A program made the position numbers and the translations under genes. From Spirochaetota bacterium (GTDB lineage: Bacteria; Spirochaetota; Spirochaetia; Treponematales; Rectinemataceae): a stretch of DNA of 64,000 nt. The notes under the pieces are model-generated. The model ran no database searches and was not told where the DNA came from. It saw nothing but the letters and a program-made list of their open reading frames with translations. The stretch is taken from assembly GCA_029265255.1 (NCBI GenBank), contig JAJUJQ010000002.1:1-64000 (forward strand), in the 5' to 3' direction. Shown piece after piece: positions 1-7,622 of the stretch. The stretch's first letter is position 1, and every line of letters starts with the position of its first letter.

Positions 1-350
1 ATTTCTTGGTAAGCTAATGTGGTAGGTCTTGGTGCTGTCTATTGGGATGTGTTGCGGGTAGATTCCATTTCTTGGTAAGCTAATGTGTATGCAAATGACG
101 CGAGAAGAGGCCGAGTGTTGCGGGTAGATTCCATTTCTTGGTAAGCTAATGTCTTGAATGGATGACATGGCGTTTTGGACGTGTTGCGGGTAGATTCCAT
201 TTCTTGGTAAGCTAATGTTTGCGTCAGGCTTACCGACCATCAGCCAGCGTTGCGGGTAGATTCCATTTCTTGGTAAGCTAATGTCCCGCGGGCAAAGTAC
301 GCCATCTGTACCGCGTTGCGGGTAGATTCCATTTCTTGGTAAGCTAATGT
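1..350 (+). CRISPR. Type II-C CRISPR array, right-hand part
   Basis: Five complete 36-bp repeats lie at 51-86, 117-152, 183-218, 249-284 and 315-350, and the last 20 bases of a sixth are at 1-20. The repeat starts GTTGCGGGTAGATTCC and ends GGTAAGCTAATGT. All copies seen are identical, and the five spacers (21-50, 87-116, 153-182, 219-248, 285-314) are all exactly 30 bp and unrelated to each other. The array continues leftward out of the window. Orientation follows from the tracrRNA at 4901: its anti-repeat pairs so that the GTTGCGGG end lies next to the tracrRNA nexus, so crRNAs read on the plus strand. The array therefore runs toward the 3' end of cas2, and its leader, if conventional, is left of base 1. 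Confidence 0.98.
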
Positions 351-371
351 AGAGCGAATGGAAGTGATTGA

Positions 372-396
372 GCGGCATAGAAATATGCCGCTTTTT
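372..396 (+). terminator. Rho-independent terminator after the CRISPR array
   Basis: An 8-bp perfect stem, GCGGCATA (372-379) with TATGCCGC (384-391), closes a GAAA loop and is followed by five T on the plus strand. There is no T-run on the minus-strand side. It therefore fits the end of a plus-strand array transcript, which supports the orientation deduced from the tracrRNA, rather than the end of the cas operon. Confidence 0.8.
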
Positions 397-419
397 CATT
401 AAAGAAATCGCGTAAAGTA

Positions 420-722
420 CTAGAAAAGTTCAAGCTGTTGCGGCTTTTTTTTGCGGTTTTCGGTTCCTGAATGAAAACTGATAATGTTTTCATATTGCTT
501 GTCTGTAATGTAAATTATCTCCACTTTGCCTTCTTTTGGCAAGATAGCTCTGATTTTATGTTCGAGCGACTCACATTCTTCCTGTCCGCTGGTAAGCTTG
601 CAATACACTGAGAGCTGAACCATCGAGAATCCAAAATCCAAAAGATCATTTCTGAATCGGGCAGCAGCTTTTCTTTCCGCTTTGGTGATGACTGGCAAAT
701 CAAATAGCACAAACGCCCACAT
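420..722 (-). CDS. cas2: CRISPR-associated endonuclease Cas2
   Basis: Cas2 is the structural partner of Cas1 in the spacer-acquisition complex. The protein is about 100 aa when started at ATG 722 (MWAFVLFDLPV...). It shows the first beta strand with the conserved Asp of the FDLPV motif, typical of type II Cas2, then an R-rich helix and the LSVYCK strand. The open frame extends to 788, but that would overlap cas1 and add 22 residues before the conserved strand, so 722 is preferred. That start leaves 14 bases after the cas1 stop. No strong Shine-Dalgarno is visible, so translation may be coupled to cas1. It is the last gene of the minus-strand cas9-cas1-cas2 operon, and no csn2 or cas4 is present, which is the II-C layout. 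Confidence 0.93.
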   Translation of the reverse strand: MWAFVLFDLPVITKAERKAAARFRNDLLDFGFSMVQLSVYCKLTSGQEECESLEHKIRAILPKEGKVEIIYITDKQYENIISFHSGTENRKKKPQQLELF

Positions 723-736
723 AATCCGATAGGAGC

Positions 737-1690
737 TCAGGCAAGTATTGAATCGGGATCCAGGTTTGCTAAAAGATCTGGAAAGCATAGTGCTGAATTC
801 TTTGTAATAAGCGAATTGACAAGACTTATCACTGTTTTCTGAATTGCATTGGTAAGAGGAGTTGTCTCATCAACATATCGAACATCAAGGACGAGTATTT
901 TGCATATTGAGCGCTTTTCTTCGGAGCCCAACTGAGTTTTTCCTGCCTTGTGCAGCGTATATGCGAGAAGGTCAGCCATTATTCTGAAAGGCTCCATAAG
1001 ATCATCTGCAAGAGCGAAATAATTGCGCTGATTGAAATGATGCAAGCCAAACATTGGCAGCAGACCTGTTCCTGCTATCCCTCTGCAAAACGCGCTTCTC
1101 AGCACTGCATAGCCATAATTGAGATAATGGTTTCTGACATCATTTTCATCACTCCTGTGGAATTGTTCGAATAACGCCTGCCAATAGAGCCGGGCGCCCG
1201 CAGCTTCACGGTTGTCTGAGTCACCAGAACGTACTCTCTGAGCGAGCAGTTTGAGCTTTTTTGCAATCTTGTCTTTTCCCAGCATTGCGAGCAGCATGCT
1301 CTGATTTTTTAATTTTTCCTGCACTATCTTTTGCCATAGTCTTTTCTTTAGCGGTAACGATGCTGATATCTGTGATTGAATTCTTTTTATGCTCTCTCCG
1401 TTTATGTTGACGGGCATAAGCATGCAGGATGGCGAATAATCATTTCCACAAACAATGACAGATTTATTTCTGGAAGCAAGAATATGCAGCAGCGGGCCAC
1501 TTATTATGAATTGCGGGTTGGAAAAAATAACGCAGTCAAACCGGTCGAAATCGATTTTAGATAATTCGGAGCGGCTTTCCTGGTCTTCTATCACAAGAAA
1601 GCCGCTCGCCGCTCTTAAATACCTTCCTGGATTCGCGATCTCGACAATGCCGCCTGTCACATTATTCTTTTCGGCATAATAGCTTGCCAT
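737..1690 (-). CDS. cas1: CRISPR-associated integrase Cas1
   Basis: Cas1 inserts new spacers into the array. The 317-aa frame shows the catalytic Glu in REAAGARLYW (E162), the catalytic His in FGLHHFNQRN (about H217) and the acidic site in ADDLMEPFR (D230). It ends in a C-terminal helical domain. The start is ambiguous. ATG 1690 lies 29 nt inside the end of cas9, while a GTG at 1660 begins one base after the cas9 TAA. The GTG product would start close to the usual Cas1 N-terminal strand (GGIVEIANPGRYL). Neither has a strong ribosome-binding site, so termination-reinitiation from cas9 is likely. Only subtype II-C companions are present. Confidence 0.95.
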   Translation of the reverse strand: MASYYAEKNNVTGGIVEIANPGRYLRAASGFLVIEDQESRSELSKIDFDRFDCVIFSNPQFIISGPLLHILASRNKSVIVCGNDYSPSCMLMPVNINGESIKRIQSQISASLPLKKRLWQKIVQEKLKNQSMLLAMLGKDKIAKKLKLLAQRVRSGDSDNREAAGARLYWQALFEQFHRSDENDVRNHYLNYGYAVLRSAFCRGIAGTGLLPMFGLHHFNQRNYFALADDLMEPFRIMADLLAYTLHKAGKTQLGSEEKRSICKILVLDVRYVDETTPLTNAIQKTVISLVNSLITKNSALCFPDLLANLDPDSILA

Positions 1691-4600
1691 CTATAGTAAT
1701 ATTTACGTGGCGTACTCTCTTTGCGCTGCTGAATAAAGAATTTATAGCAATATAATTATGGGAGCTCTTCTGTATTTTCCAGAATGGATCAAGAAATCCA
1801 TCAGCAGTGCCATTGATCCAATTGGAAATAGTGTCGCACGCGTATAAAGGTTGCAAATCAAGTCTATTATGCACAGTGTCATATCCTGCGATCCTGGCAA
1901 AGACAGTACCTTTATCATATACAATCATGATGACATCGTTCTTGTAGAGACGCATGAGCCATTTGGCTGCGGGGTGTGGTTTGTCCTTCTGAATACATCC
2001 GCCCGAGGCGAGAACATCAGCGCGCTTTTTGAAGTCCCCTTCAAACGTAGGCTTCTTGCCATTCTTTCCTGGAATTTTCCATATATCAACACACAGCACG
2101 TCTGTTTTCTGGTATGCCTTATGGCCAGTTCTGCCATTTCTACCTGGCATGAGGCAGGCAAAGCCCTCAGCATTTTTTGCCTTGATGCGAACCGCGTGAA
2201 TTCCATTCGCTTTCCCAAATTCCTCCAACGCTTTTTGCAATGCCTTCTCATCGGGTTTTGAGCTATCCAAACCCCGTTCTGTGATGAAGGTCTTTATTCT
2301 CTTTTTAATACTTTCCGATAAAATATCTTCGATCATTTTCTCTGAGAGCATATTGACCGGCTTTCGCACGATATATTCAGTTGGCATTTTGCCTGCTTCA
2401 AGTGTTTGCCTATCGAATCCATAGGCTGTCTCATCAAATATCGGCCCGCCCAGGCCGTGGTCTGGTTTGTGCGAAATGAGCATTTGCTTCAGATATGTGA
2501 TGATTTCATCCCTTTTCACCGGTAGTGGAGGAGGATCTATCATGCCGGAATAATTCCGGGCATTCGCGGTAGCAAACCGCTTAAGAATAGCTCTCGAAGA
2601 AAGTCCTATGACTAAAGCGTCGATCGCATGATGTCTGTGGTCAGATCGGTTCTTCCCAACTCCTTCTCTGCTGAGAATTCCATCCAGCCCCCATTTAGCC
2701 CGCAGAAGGGCAGTGAGCCTTCCGGGAGATGTAATGATCGCGCTTTCAGGAATAAGGCAAGATAGATATTCTCGAGCTGCTCTAGACATAAACGCTGTAT
2801 CGGAAAGCTGACTATCAAGAAAACTGCTGGATTCGGAGATATCCGCTTCAAGATTTTTTTTCAGGAAATTTGCTTTTTTTGCGTAATTTCCACGGAATAT
2901 TTCAGAAACACGCGCTTCTATTTCTTCCCAATTATACCCTTTCGGGTTGTTCCCGAACGCTTCAAAGGGAGTTCGGTTTCCTTTTATCGCGTTACACCCT
3001 TTATGAGCTATGGTGAGGTTATTGCGGCTGTTCTGAAGAGTTCGCGAGAATGGCAGGATATGCTCGAGTTCGGCGTCACCGTTAAAAAGCTGGTGAGCGC
3101 TGATAGGTTTGCCACAATAAACACAGCACCGTGAAGCGTCGTTTGTTCCCAACTCCTCCCAGAGTCGAAATTTCTGGATATCGCTTCTACTAATTTGAGT
3201 GCTTTCTGGAAGTCTCAATATATCTCGAATGCATTTTTCGATTCTTATATTCGTTTCGCGATTTTTTCGTTGCTCTTGAATAATCTTTTTTAGCCGTTCA
3301 CGGCCATTTTTTAGTTCCGTTTCTGTTTCGAGGTGTATTCTATCTGGTTTTTCAAATTTATCTATCAGAACGTTGCATAATTTCCTGAGCTGATTGAGCA
3401 CAATATGTACGCTCGGGTTCGCTATTTTTCCATATTCCAGTTCTTCGAGTCCTGTTCCGGTCGGAACATTGACTAATGCGTTTTTCCTGGATGACGGCTT
3501 CACGGTTGTATACGATAGTATCGTACCGTAATAGGGAAGCTTTTCTAGTTTTGTATCGTGATGCCACGGGGCATGTTGCTTCAATCCCATTTTCGAAACC
3601 GCTTCATTATATCTGAGCCATTCTTTCTCCATGATTTCCGCGCATTCCCGCATGAATTTTACGGAGAGTGATGCGACTCCCGTTCTAAGATCAGCCTTTT
3701 CAATGAGTGAATGAATTCTTTCTGACTCGAATCCGTATTCGGCAAAAAGGTCATGGATTTTTTCTTCATCTTCTTCCAATATGAAATACTCCACGAGCCT
3801 GTCTTTTTCAGAGAGTTCAAGTTTTTTCCATTGTTCTCCGAGTATTTTAGAAAATTGCTGATCGGTCTCAAGGCCTTGCAGTTTTTCTTTTGATCCTTTT
3901 TCGAATTTGAATGCCGCGCTGGAAGGTAGGTGCAATAGCTCGCGAATACGGGAAAATGTTAGCTCTTTTTTTTCTTCAAGGTTGCGATAGAGAATACGTT
4001 TTTGATCTGGTGTAAGTTCATATTCTGCATTGGTGAAATATTTTAGTGCGTTAATGTCCTGCAGGAGCCTGAATCTCTGGAAGGAAGGCTGCGCGATGTA
4101 AGCTCTTGGCTCAGAGGTATAGAAGGTACAGTATCCACGCTCAGGACGTTTTAATGGCCGCTGAAAAAAGATAATTCTGTACGCGCGTCCCCAATCAAAA
4201 TCAGGATGGCTCTGATGCTGACGCTCCTGAATTTTTCGGAATTCATCCTCGTACATTGGACGGCTTGGATATAGCTCTATCCCAGGCCGGAATCGTATTC
4301 GCGCACGAGGATCTTGTCGCTTCATTTCATAGAGATATTGTCCCAAGGTTTTTCCATGGAGGCGCTGGGCCATCGCATTGATTTTTTCATTGAACTCGGA
4401 AGTCTCCTTTGAATTTACGTCTGTTTTGCGATTTGATTTAAATCCGCGTCTGGCAGCCAGCTGCATCATGACTCGGCTGAGTTCGAGCGCGCTCAATGAT
4501 CGCTCGAGCGCTGCGGCGCGAAGGTAGTACGGATCCATGGTTCGCCACGCGTTTAATTCATTCTCATTTTCCGGCAGATAACCGCATGACTTGAGAAAGT

Positions 4601-4835
4601 GATACATTGCTCTCTTTCTTCTCTTTCGGCGCTCAAGAATTCTTCTCTGTGCTCTTTTCTGTCTGCGGGTCTGATTGAGGGGGTCACCCGGTACTCCTGA
4701 GCGCGATGGTTCTCTTCCATCAGAAAAGACCCTGACACCCATATCGAGAATGGTTACAATCGTATCATCTTGATCCGCTTCGAGCACTGCCCATCCGATT
4801 GAATTGGTGCCAAGATCGAATGCAAACCGTACCAT
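1662..4835 (-). CDS. cas9: Compact type II-C Cas9 endonuclease
   Basis: This is the RNA-guided DNA endonuclease and effector of the locus. At 1057 aa it is in the small II-C size class. RuvC-I has Asp7 in FAFDLGTNSIGW. A very Arg/Lys-rich bridge helix spans about 56-78. The recognition lobe covers about 80-460. RuvC-II has Glu503 in RIHLETETEL. The HNH domain, about 570-625, has CVYCGK followed by ELEHILPFSR (His592) and NAIKGNRTP (Asn615). RuvC-III has HHAIDA (His736, Asp739). The C-terminal WED/PAM-interacting region is about 780-1057. The residue before the HNH histidine is Glu (ELEH), where many Cas9s have Asp. The start is supported by AGGAG five bases upstream of the ATG. Codons are much richer in A/T than in neighbouring genes. 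PAM specificity cannot be read from the sequence. Confidence 0.98.
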   Translation of the reverse strand: MVRFAFDLGTNSIGWAVLEADQDDTIVTILDMGVRVFSDGREPSRSGVPGDPLNQTRRQKRAQRRILERRKRRKRAMYHFLKSCGYLPENENELNAWRTMDPYYLRAAALERSLSALELSRVMMQLAARRGFKSNRKTDVNSKETSEFNEKINAMAQRLHGKTLGQYLYEMKRQDPRARIRFRPGIELYPSRPMYEDEFRKIQERQHQSHPDFDWGRAYRIIFFQRPLKRPERGYCTFYTSEPRAYIAQPSFQRFRLLQDINALKYFTNAEYELTPDQKRILYRNLEEKKELTFSRIRELLHLPSSAAFKFEKGSKEKLQGLETDQQFSKILGEQWKKLELSEKDRLVEYFILEEDEEKIHDLFAEYGFESERIHSLIEKADLRTGVASLSVKFMRECAEIMEKEWLRYNEAVSKMGLKQHAPWHHDTKLEKLPYYGTILSYTTVKPSSRKNALVNVPTGTGLEELEYGKIANPSVHIVLNQLRKLCNVLIDKFEKPDRIHLETETELKNGRERLKKIIQEQRKNRETNIRIEKCIRDILRLPESTQISRSDIQKFRLWEELGTNDASRCCVYCGKPISAHQLFNGDAELEHILPFSRTLQNSRNNLTIAHKGCNAIKGNRTPFEAFGNNPKGYNWEEIEARVSEIFRGNYAKKANFLKKNLEADISESSSFLDSQLSDTAFMSRAAREYLSCLIPESAIITSPGRLTALLRAKWGLDGILSREGVGKNRSDHRHHAIDALVIGLSSRAILKRFATANARNYSGMIDPPPLPVKRDEIITYLKQMLISHKPDHGLGGPIFDETAYGFDRQTLEAGKMPTEYIVRKPVNMLSEKMIEDILSESIKKRIKTFITERGLDSSKPDEKALQKALEEFGKANGIHAVRIKAKNAEGFACLMPGRNGRTGHKAYQKTDVLCVDIWKIPGKNGKKPTFEGDFKKRADVLASGGCIQKDKPHPAAKWLMRLYKNDVIMIVYDKGTVFARIAGYDTVHNRLDLQPLYACDTISNWINGTADGFLDPFWKIQKSSHNYIAINSLFSSAKRVRHVNITIDGKLLCRKE

Positions 4836-4865
4836 ACGTGTCTCCTTTAATTTTTATCTTTTTAT

Positions 4866-4894
4866 TTGACATCCTTAAATTTTGATTATATCAT
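4866..4894 (+). promoter_or_regulatory. Promoter of the tracrRNA gene
   Basis: A consensus -35 TTGACA (4866-4871), a 17-bp spacer and -10 TATCAT (4889-4894) predict transcription starting at about 4900-4902. That is exactly where the anti-repeat begins. Confidence 0.8.
4885..4893 (-). promoter_or_regulatory. Extended -10 promoter for cas9
   Basis: On the minus strand TGATATAAT is a perfect extended -10 (TG-N-TATAAT) lying about 50 bases upstream of the cas9 ATG. There is no good -35, which extended -10 promoters can lack. It shares bases 4889-4890 with the -10 of the divergent tracrRNA promoter. Confidence 0.6.
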
Positions 4895-4900
4895 ATAAAT

Positions 4901-4993
4901 AGCTTACCAAGAAATGGAATCAACACCCGCTAACAAGGCTTCATAGCCGCCAGATGAAAGAAGGCCGCCCTGCGGGGCGGCCTCTTGTTTTTT
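4901..4993 (+). ncRNA. tracrRNA of the type II-C system
   Basis: The anti-repeat (4900-4934) is complementary to the array repeat. A continuous 22-base match, TAGCTTACC... to ...GGAATC, is followed by a bulge (AACA against TA) and then CCCGC and AAC pairing with the repeat start. Next is a small nexus hairpin GGCT-TCAT-AGCC (4937-4948), a short linker, and a GC-rich 8-bp terminator hairpin (4963-4982) with a T-rich tail. The RNA would be about 93 nt, with a consensus promoter directly upstream. It is divergent from cas9. Its geometry fixes the sense strand of the CRISPR array as plus. Confidence 0.9.
4963..4993 (+). terminator. tracrRNA terminator
   Basis: The stem GGCCGCCC (4963-4970) with GGGCGGCC (4975-4982) closes a TGCG loop and is followed by TCTTGTTTTTT. 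On the other strand only a weak T-run (TTCTTTC) follows, so it may also slow transcription leaving citC. Confidence 0.85.
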
Positions 4994-5005
4994 CTTGTTA
5001 AGCCT

Positions 5006-6052
5006 TCAATGCCTGCTCTTGCTTTTTTTTATCTTCAGTATGATATCTGTCGCGCGTGGAGAGCGCAGGTATTCCCAGGTGGTTTCAGGAACCAGCTCGC
5101 AAAGGCTCTCCCAATCGTCCTGACGAATGCACTCGCGCACGGTGGATGCGGAAATGATACGCCCGGAAGAGGTAGTGACGCGGGGAATAATCTTAAGCTG
5201 AATTCCTCTCACTGGCAGGATATCGCGCATGGCCTGGTTGTAGGCTTCGGTGACAGGGCAATAGGGTTCCTCGCCAACATAGCGGGCGGTGATCTGTAAT
5301 GGCGGCGCGACGCGGCTGGCGAAGAGCGCGATATCGAGATGCGCCTGGGCTGTGGCGAGCGCTTCTTCTCTGGTGAAGTAGGTAGGGAATGTCGCGGCGG
5401 ATACCATATAGATGCTCGTTTCGACGACCGCGACGTTGGGAAGGTGCGCGACACCGCGCTGCACCAGGTCGTAGCGATCGCGAAAGGGGAAGAGCGAACG
5501 ATCTTCGCTCACCACAAATACAATGACACCCGCGGATTCGCGCGCGGCGGTTTCGATGAGCGCGAGGTGCCCGCGTGTAAAAGGGTTGCAGTTGACGACC
5601 ACGGCGGCGCGCCTTGTAGGAAGATGGCGCGTGGCGGCTCTTATGTGTTCAATATATGAGTCGATGCCCCCCGGGCCGTTTTCCAGGAGCACGGCCCAGG
5701 GGTCTGCCCTCGCGATTTCGCGAAAGCCGAGATCCGCAAAGCGGCGCGCCGCTGAGGGCTTGGTGAATATTAGGCGATGCATAATACCCCGGCGTGCCTG
5801 CTCGCTGATCAGCTCGTTGAGGATGGTCGCGGTCAGTCCCTCGCCCTGCAGCGACTCATCGACGGCGATGTTGCGCAGGACCTGACCGGCAAAGCTGCCT
5901 GTGGCGGCGATGCTACCCGATCGCTCTAGCACGACGGTATAGTCGACAGAGCGATCGAATCCGAGCCCGAACTGTCCCAGAAAATCCCTGATGCGCTGAA
6001 ATTCGCGCACGTCATCAAGATCTGCGACACGCAATTCATAATCGGGCAGCAT
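5006..6052 (-). CDS. citC: [Citrate (pro-3S)-lyase] ligase
   Basis: CitC acetylates the thiol of the prosthetic group on the citrate lyase acyl carrier protein and so activates the lyase. The product is about 348 aa, close to known CitC proteins. An N-terminal GNAT-like region (residues about 1-130) is followed by a nucleotidyltransferase domain with NPFTRGHLAL and the ISASTVR motif near the C-terminus. The open frame runs up to 6196, but AGGAGG lies just upstream of a double ATG (6055 and 6052). The second ATG has the better 6-nt spacing, and longer versions would run into citF. It is the last gene of the cit operon and ends only a few bases from the tracrRNA terminator. Confidence 0.93.
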   Translation of the reverse strand: MLPDYELRVADLDDVREFQRIRDFLGQFGLGFDRSVDYTVVLERSGSIAATGSFAGQVLRNIAVDESLQGEGLTATILNELISEQARRGIMHRLIFTKPSAARRFADLGFREIARADPWAVLLENGPGGIDSYIEHIRAATRHLPTRRAAVVVNCNPFTRGHLALIETAARESAGVIVFVVSEDRSLFPFRDRYDLVQRGVAHLPNVAVVETSIYMVSAATFPTYFTREEALATAQAHLDIALFASRVAPPLQITARYVGEEPYCPVTEAYNQAMRDILPVRGIQLKIIPRVTTSSGRIISASTVRECIRQDDWESLCELVPETTWEYLRSPRATDIILKIKKSKSRH

Positions 6053-6077
6053 CATGTGCCTCCTGTTTCCAAAAGGG

Positions 6078-7622
6078 TCATGCCTCTTGCGGCCGGCGGA
6101 CGGTATCAAGGACTGTTCCATCGCGATACTCGATGACAGCGGTAACCTCGTCTGTAGTACGGATGGGATCAGGAACACCAGTAAGACTGTAGGCAAGATC
6201 TCTTAGCTGGCGGATATCCATAAGTGGAAGGCCCGCGCGGGCAAGGTTCTCGCGGATGTCTTCTCTGCGTGGATTGACCGCGATGCCCCGCTCGGTGACT
6301 ACCACATCGACCGTTTCGCCCGGTGTGCTGATGGTTTGTACCGACTCAGTAACGATGGGCAGTCTGCCTCGCAGCAGAGGTGTGACGATGACAGTGCATT
6401 TGGAGCCTGCCGAGACGTCGGGATGCCCGCCGAGAGCGCCCATGATCTGGCCTTTGGAATCAGTGATGACATTGACGTTGAATTGAACATCGACTTCGGT
6501 AGCCCCAAGAACCGAGTAATCGAGATAATTGACCATGGCTCCCTTATTCCATGGATTGGCGTAATGATCGATGTCGTATTCTTGATGCCGTGGATTATCG
6601 CGTAGTGAGGCAATGGCTCGCTGATCGAAACTCTGGGCATCGAACAGGGTGCGGATGAGCCCCTCGTCGAGGAGATCGCAGAATGGGCCTGGGATGCCAC
6701 CGATCGCGAAATCGGCAGTGATGCGATCCCTCAGCATGATTTCTCTGAGATAGCGGCCAGCGGCGACCGACGCGGCGCCCGCGCCAAGCTGCATGGAAAA
6801 CCCTTCGCGATAGTAACCAGCATGCTCGATGACTTGCGCGACAGCCCTGGCGAGCAGAAGGTCGCGAGGGTTCGAGGTAATCCGGAGCGAACCAGAGGAA
6901 ATACCCTTGGGGTCCCCAATGGAATCGACCTTGACAATATAGTCGACGAACTGCTGGGGTATGCTGATCGGGCACAGGATGTCATCGACCAGATAATCAG
7001 TGATGGCAATGACGGTGTCGGCATAGCGGGCATCGATCATGGCATAGCCGAGCGAGCCGCACGCGGCAGGGCCCATGACACCGTTGATGTTGCCGAAGCG
7101 GTCACAGGCAGGGGCAGCCAGAAACGCGACGTCGATATGCAACTCACCCGAAATGATTGCCCGCGCCCGTCCTCCATGCGGCCGTACGATAGTCATGCCG
7201 GGCAGCCGATGATTGGTAAGATATTCACCTAGCCTGCCGCGGACGCCCGATGTCTGGGCTGCGGTAATGACTCCCGATTCAAACCATGGAATGAGATCAT
7301 CGTTCGCGTCGAGGAAAGAGCTGGGGGCAAGCGTCAGGTTTTTTATCCCTTTCGCGGCGATAACCCGCATGACCATGTTCATGACTCGATCGCCGTTGCG
7401 AAGGGCATGATGGAAAGAAATTGTCATGCCATCCCTGAGCCCGGACGCTTCGATGGCTTCCTCGATTGATGCGAGGAGTTTGTTTCTGCCGGGAGGTGCC
7501 ATTTTCAGCGCGGCTCCCGCGCGTCTTCCTCGTGGTTCCGTGGCGAAGGGGCCTTGATAGGGAACCACGGCTTTGTAACCGGGAATCGTATCGGGAATGG
7601 TTCGGCCAGCGGCATTAATCAT
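6078..7622 (-). CDS. citF: Citrate lyase alpha subunit (citrate:acetyl-ACP transferase)
   Basis: CitF transfers the acetyl group from acetyl-ACP to citrate, forming citryl-ACP. The 514-aa length matches the family. It reads as a CoA-transferase-like protein, with SFHHALRNGDRVMNMVM near residues 70-90, PACDRFGNINGVMGPAACGS in the middle and the conserved ALGGHPDVSAGSKCTVIVTPLLRGRLP near the C-terminus. The ATG overlaps the end of citE by 8 nt, so the two are translationally coupled. Cytoplasmic. Confidence 0.96.
   Translation of the reverse strand: MINAAGRTIPDTIPGYKAVVPYQGPFATEPRGRRAGAALKMAPPGRNKLLASIEEAIEASGLRDGMTISFHHALRNGDRVMNMVMRVIAAKGIKNLTLAPSSFLDANDDLIPWFESGVITAAQTSGVRGRLGEYLTNHRLPGMTIVRPHGGRARAIISGELHIDVAFLAAPACDRFGNINGVMGPAACGSLGYAMIDARYADTVIAITDYLVDDILCPISIPQQFVDYIVKVDSIGDPKGISSGSLRITSNPRDLLLARAVAQVIEHAGYYREGFSMQLGAGAASVAAGRYLREIMLRDRITADFAIGGIPGPFCDLLDEGLIRTLFDAQSFDQRAIASLRDNPRHQEYDIDHYANPWNKGAMVNYLDYSVLGATEVDVQFNVNVITDSKGQIMGALGGHPDVSAGSKCTVIVTPLLRGRLPIVTESVQTISTPGETVDVVVTERGIAVNPRREDIRENLARAGLPLMDIRQLRDLAYSLTGVPDPIRTTDEVTAVIEYRDGTVLDTVRRPQEA

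Noticed and set aside
51..350. Promoters inside each CRISPR repeat, as in some Neisseria-type arrays
   Set aside because: The repeat end GCTAATGT matches a -10 poorly and no -35 is found at a normal spacing, so no start inside the repeat can be supported.
420..788. Longer cas2 start at 788
   Set aside because: It would overlap cas1 by 52 bases and add residues before the conserved first beta strand. ATG 722 gives a standard Cas2.
4901..4935. A scaRNA or long tracrRNA that would carry a self-targeting guide
   Set aside because: The clear promoter starts the RNA right at the anti-repeat, leaving no guide segment upstream. No alternative upstream promoter is supported.
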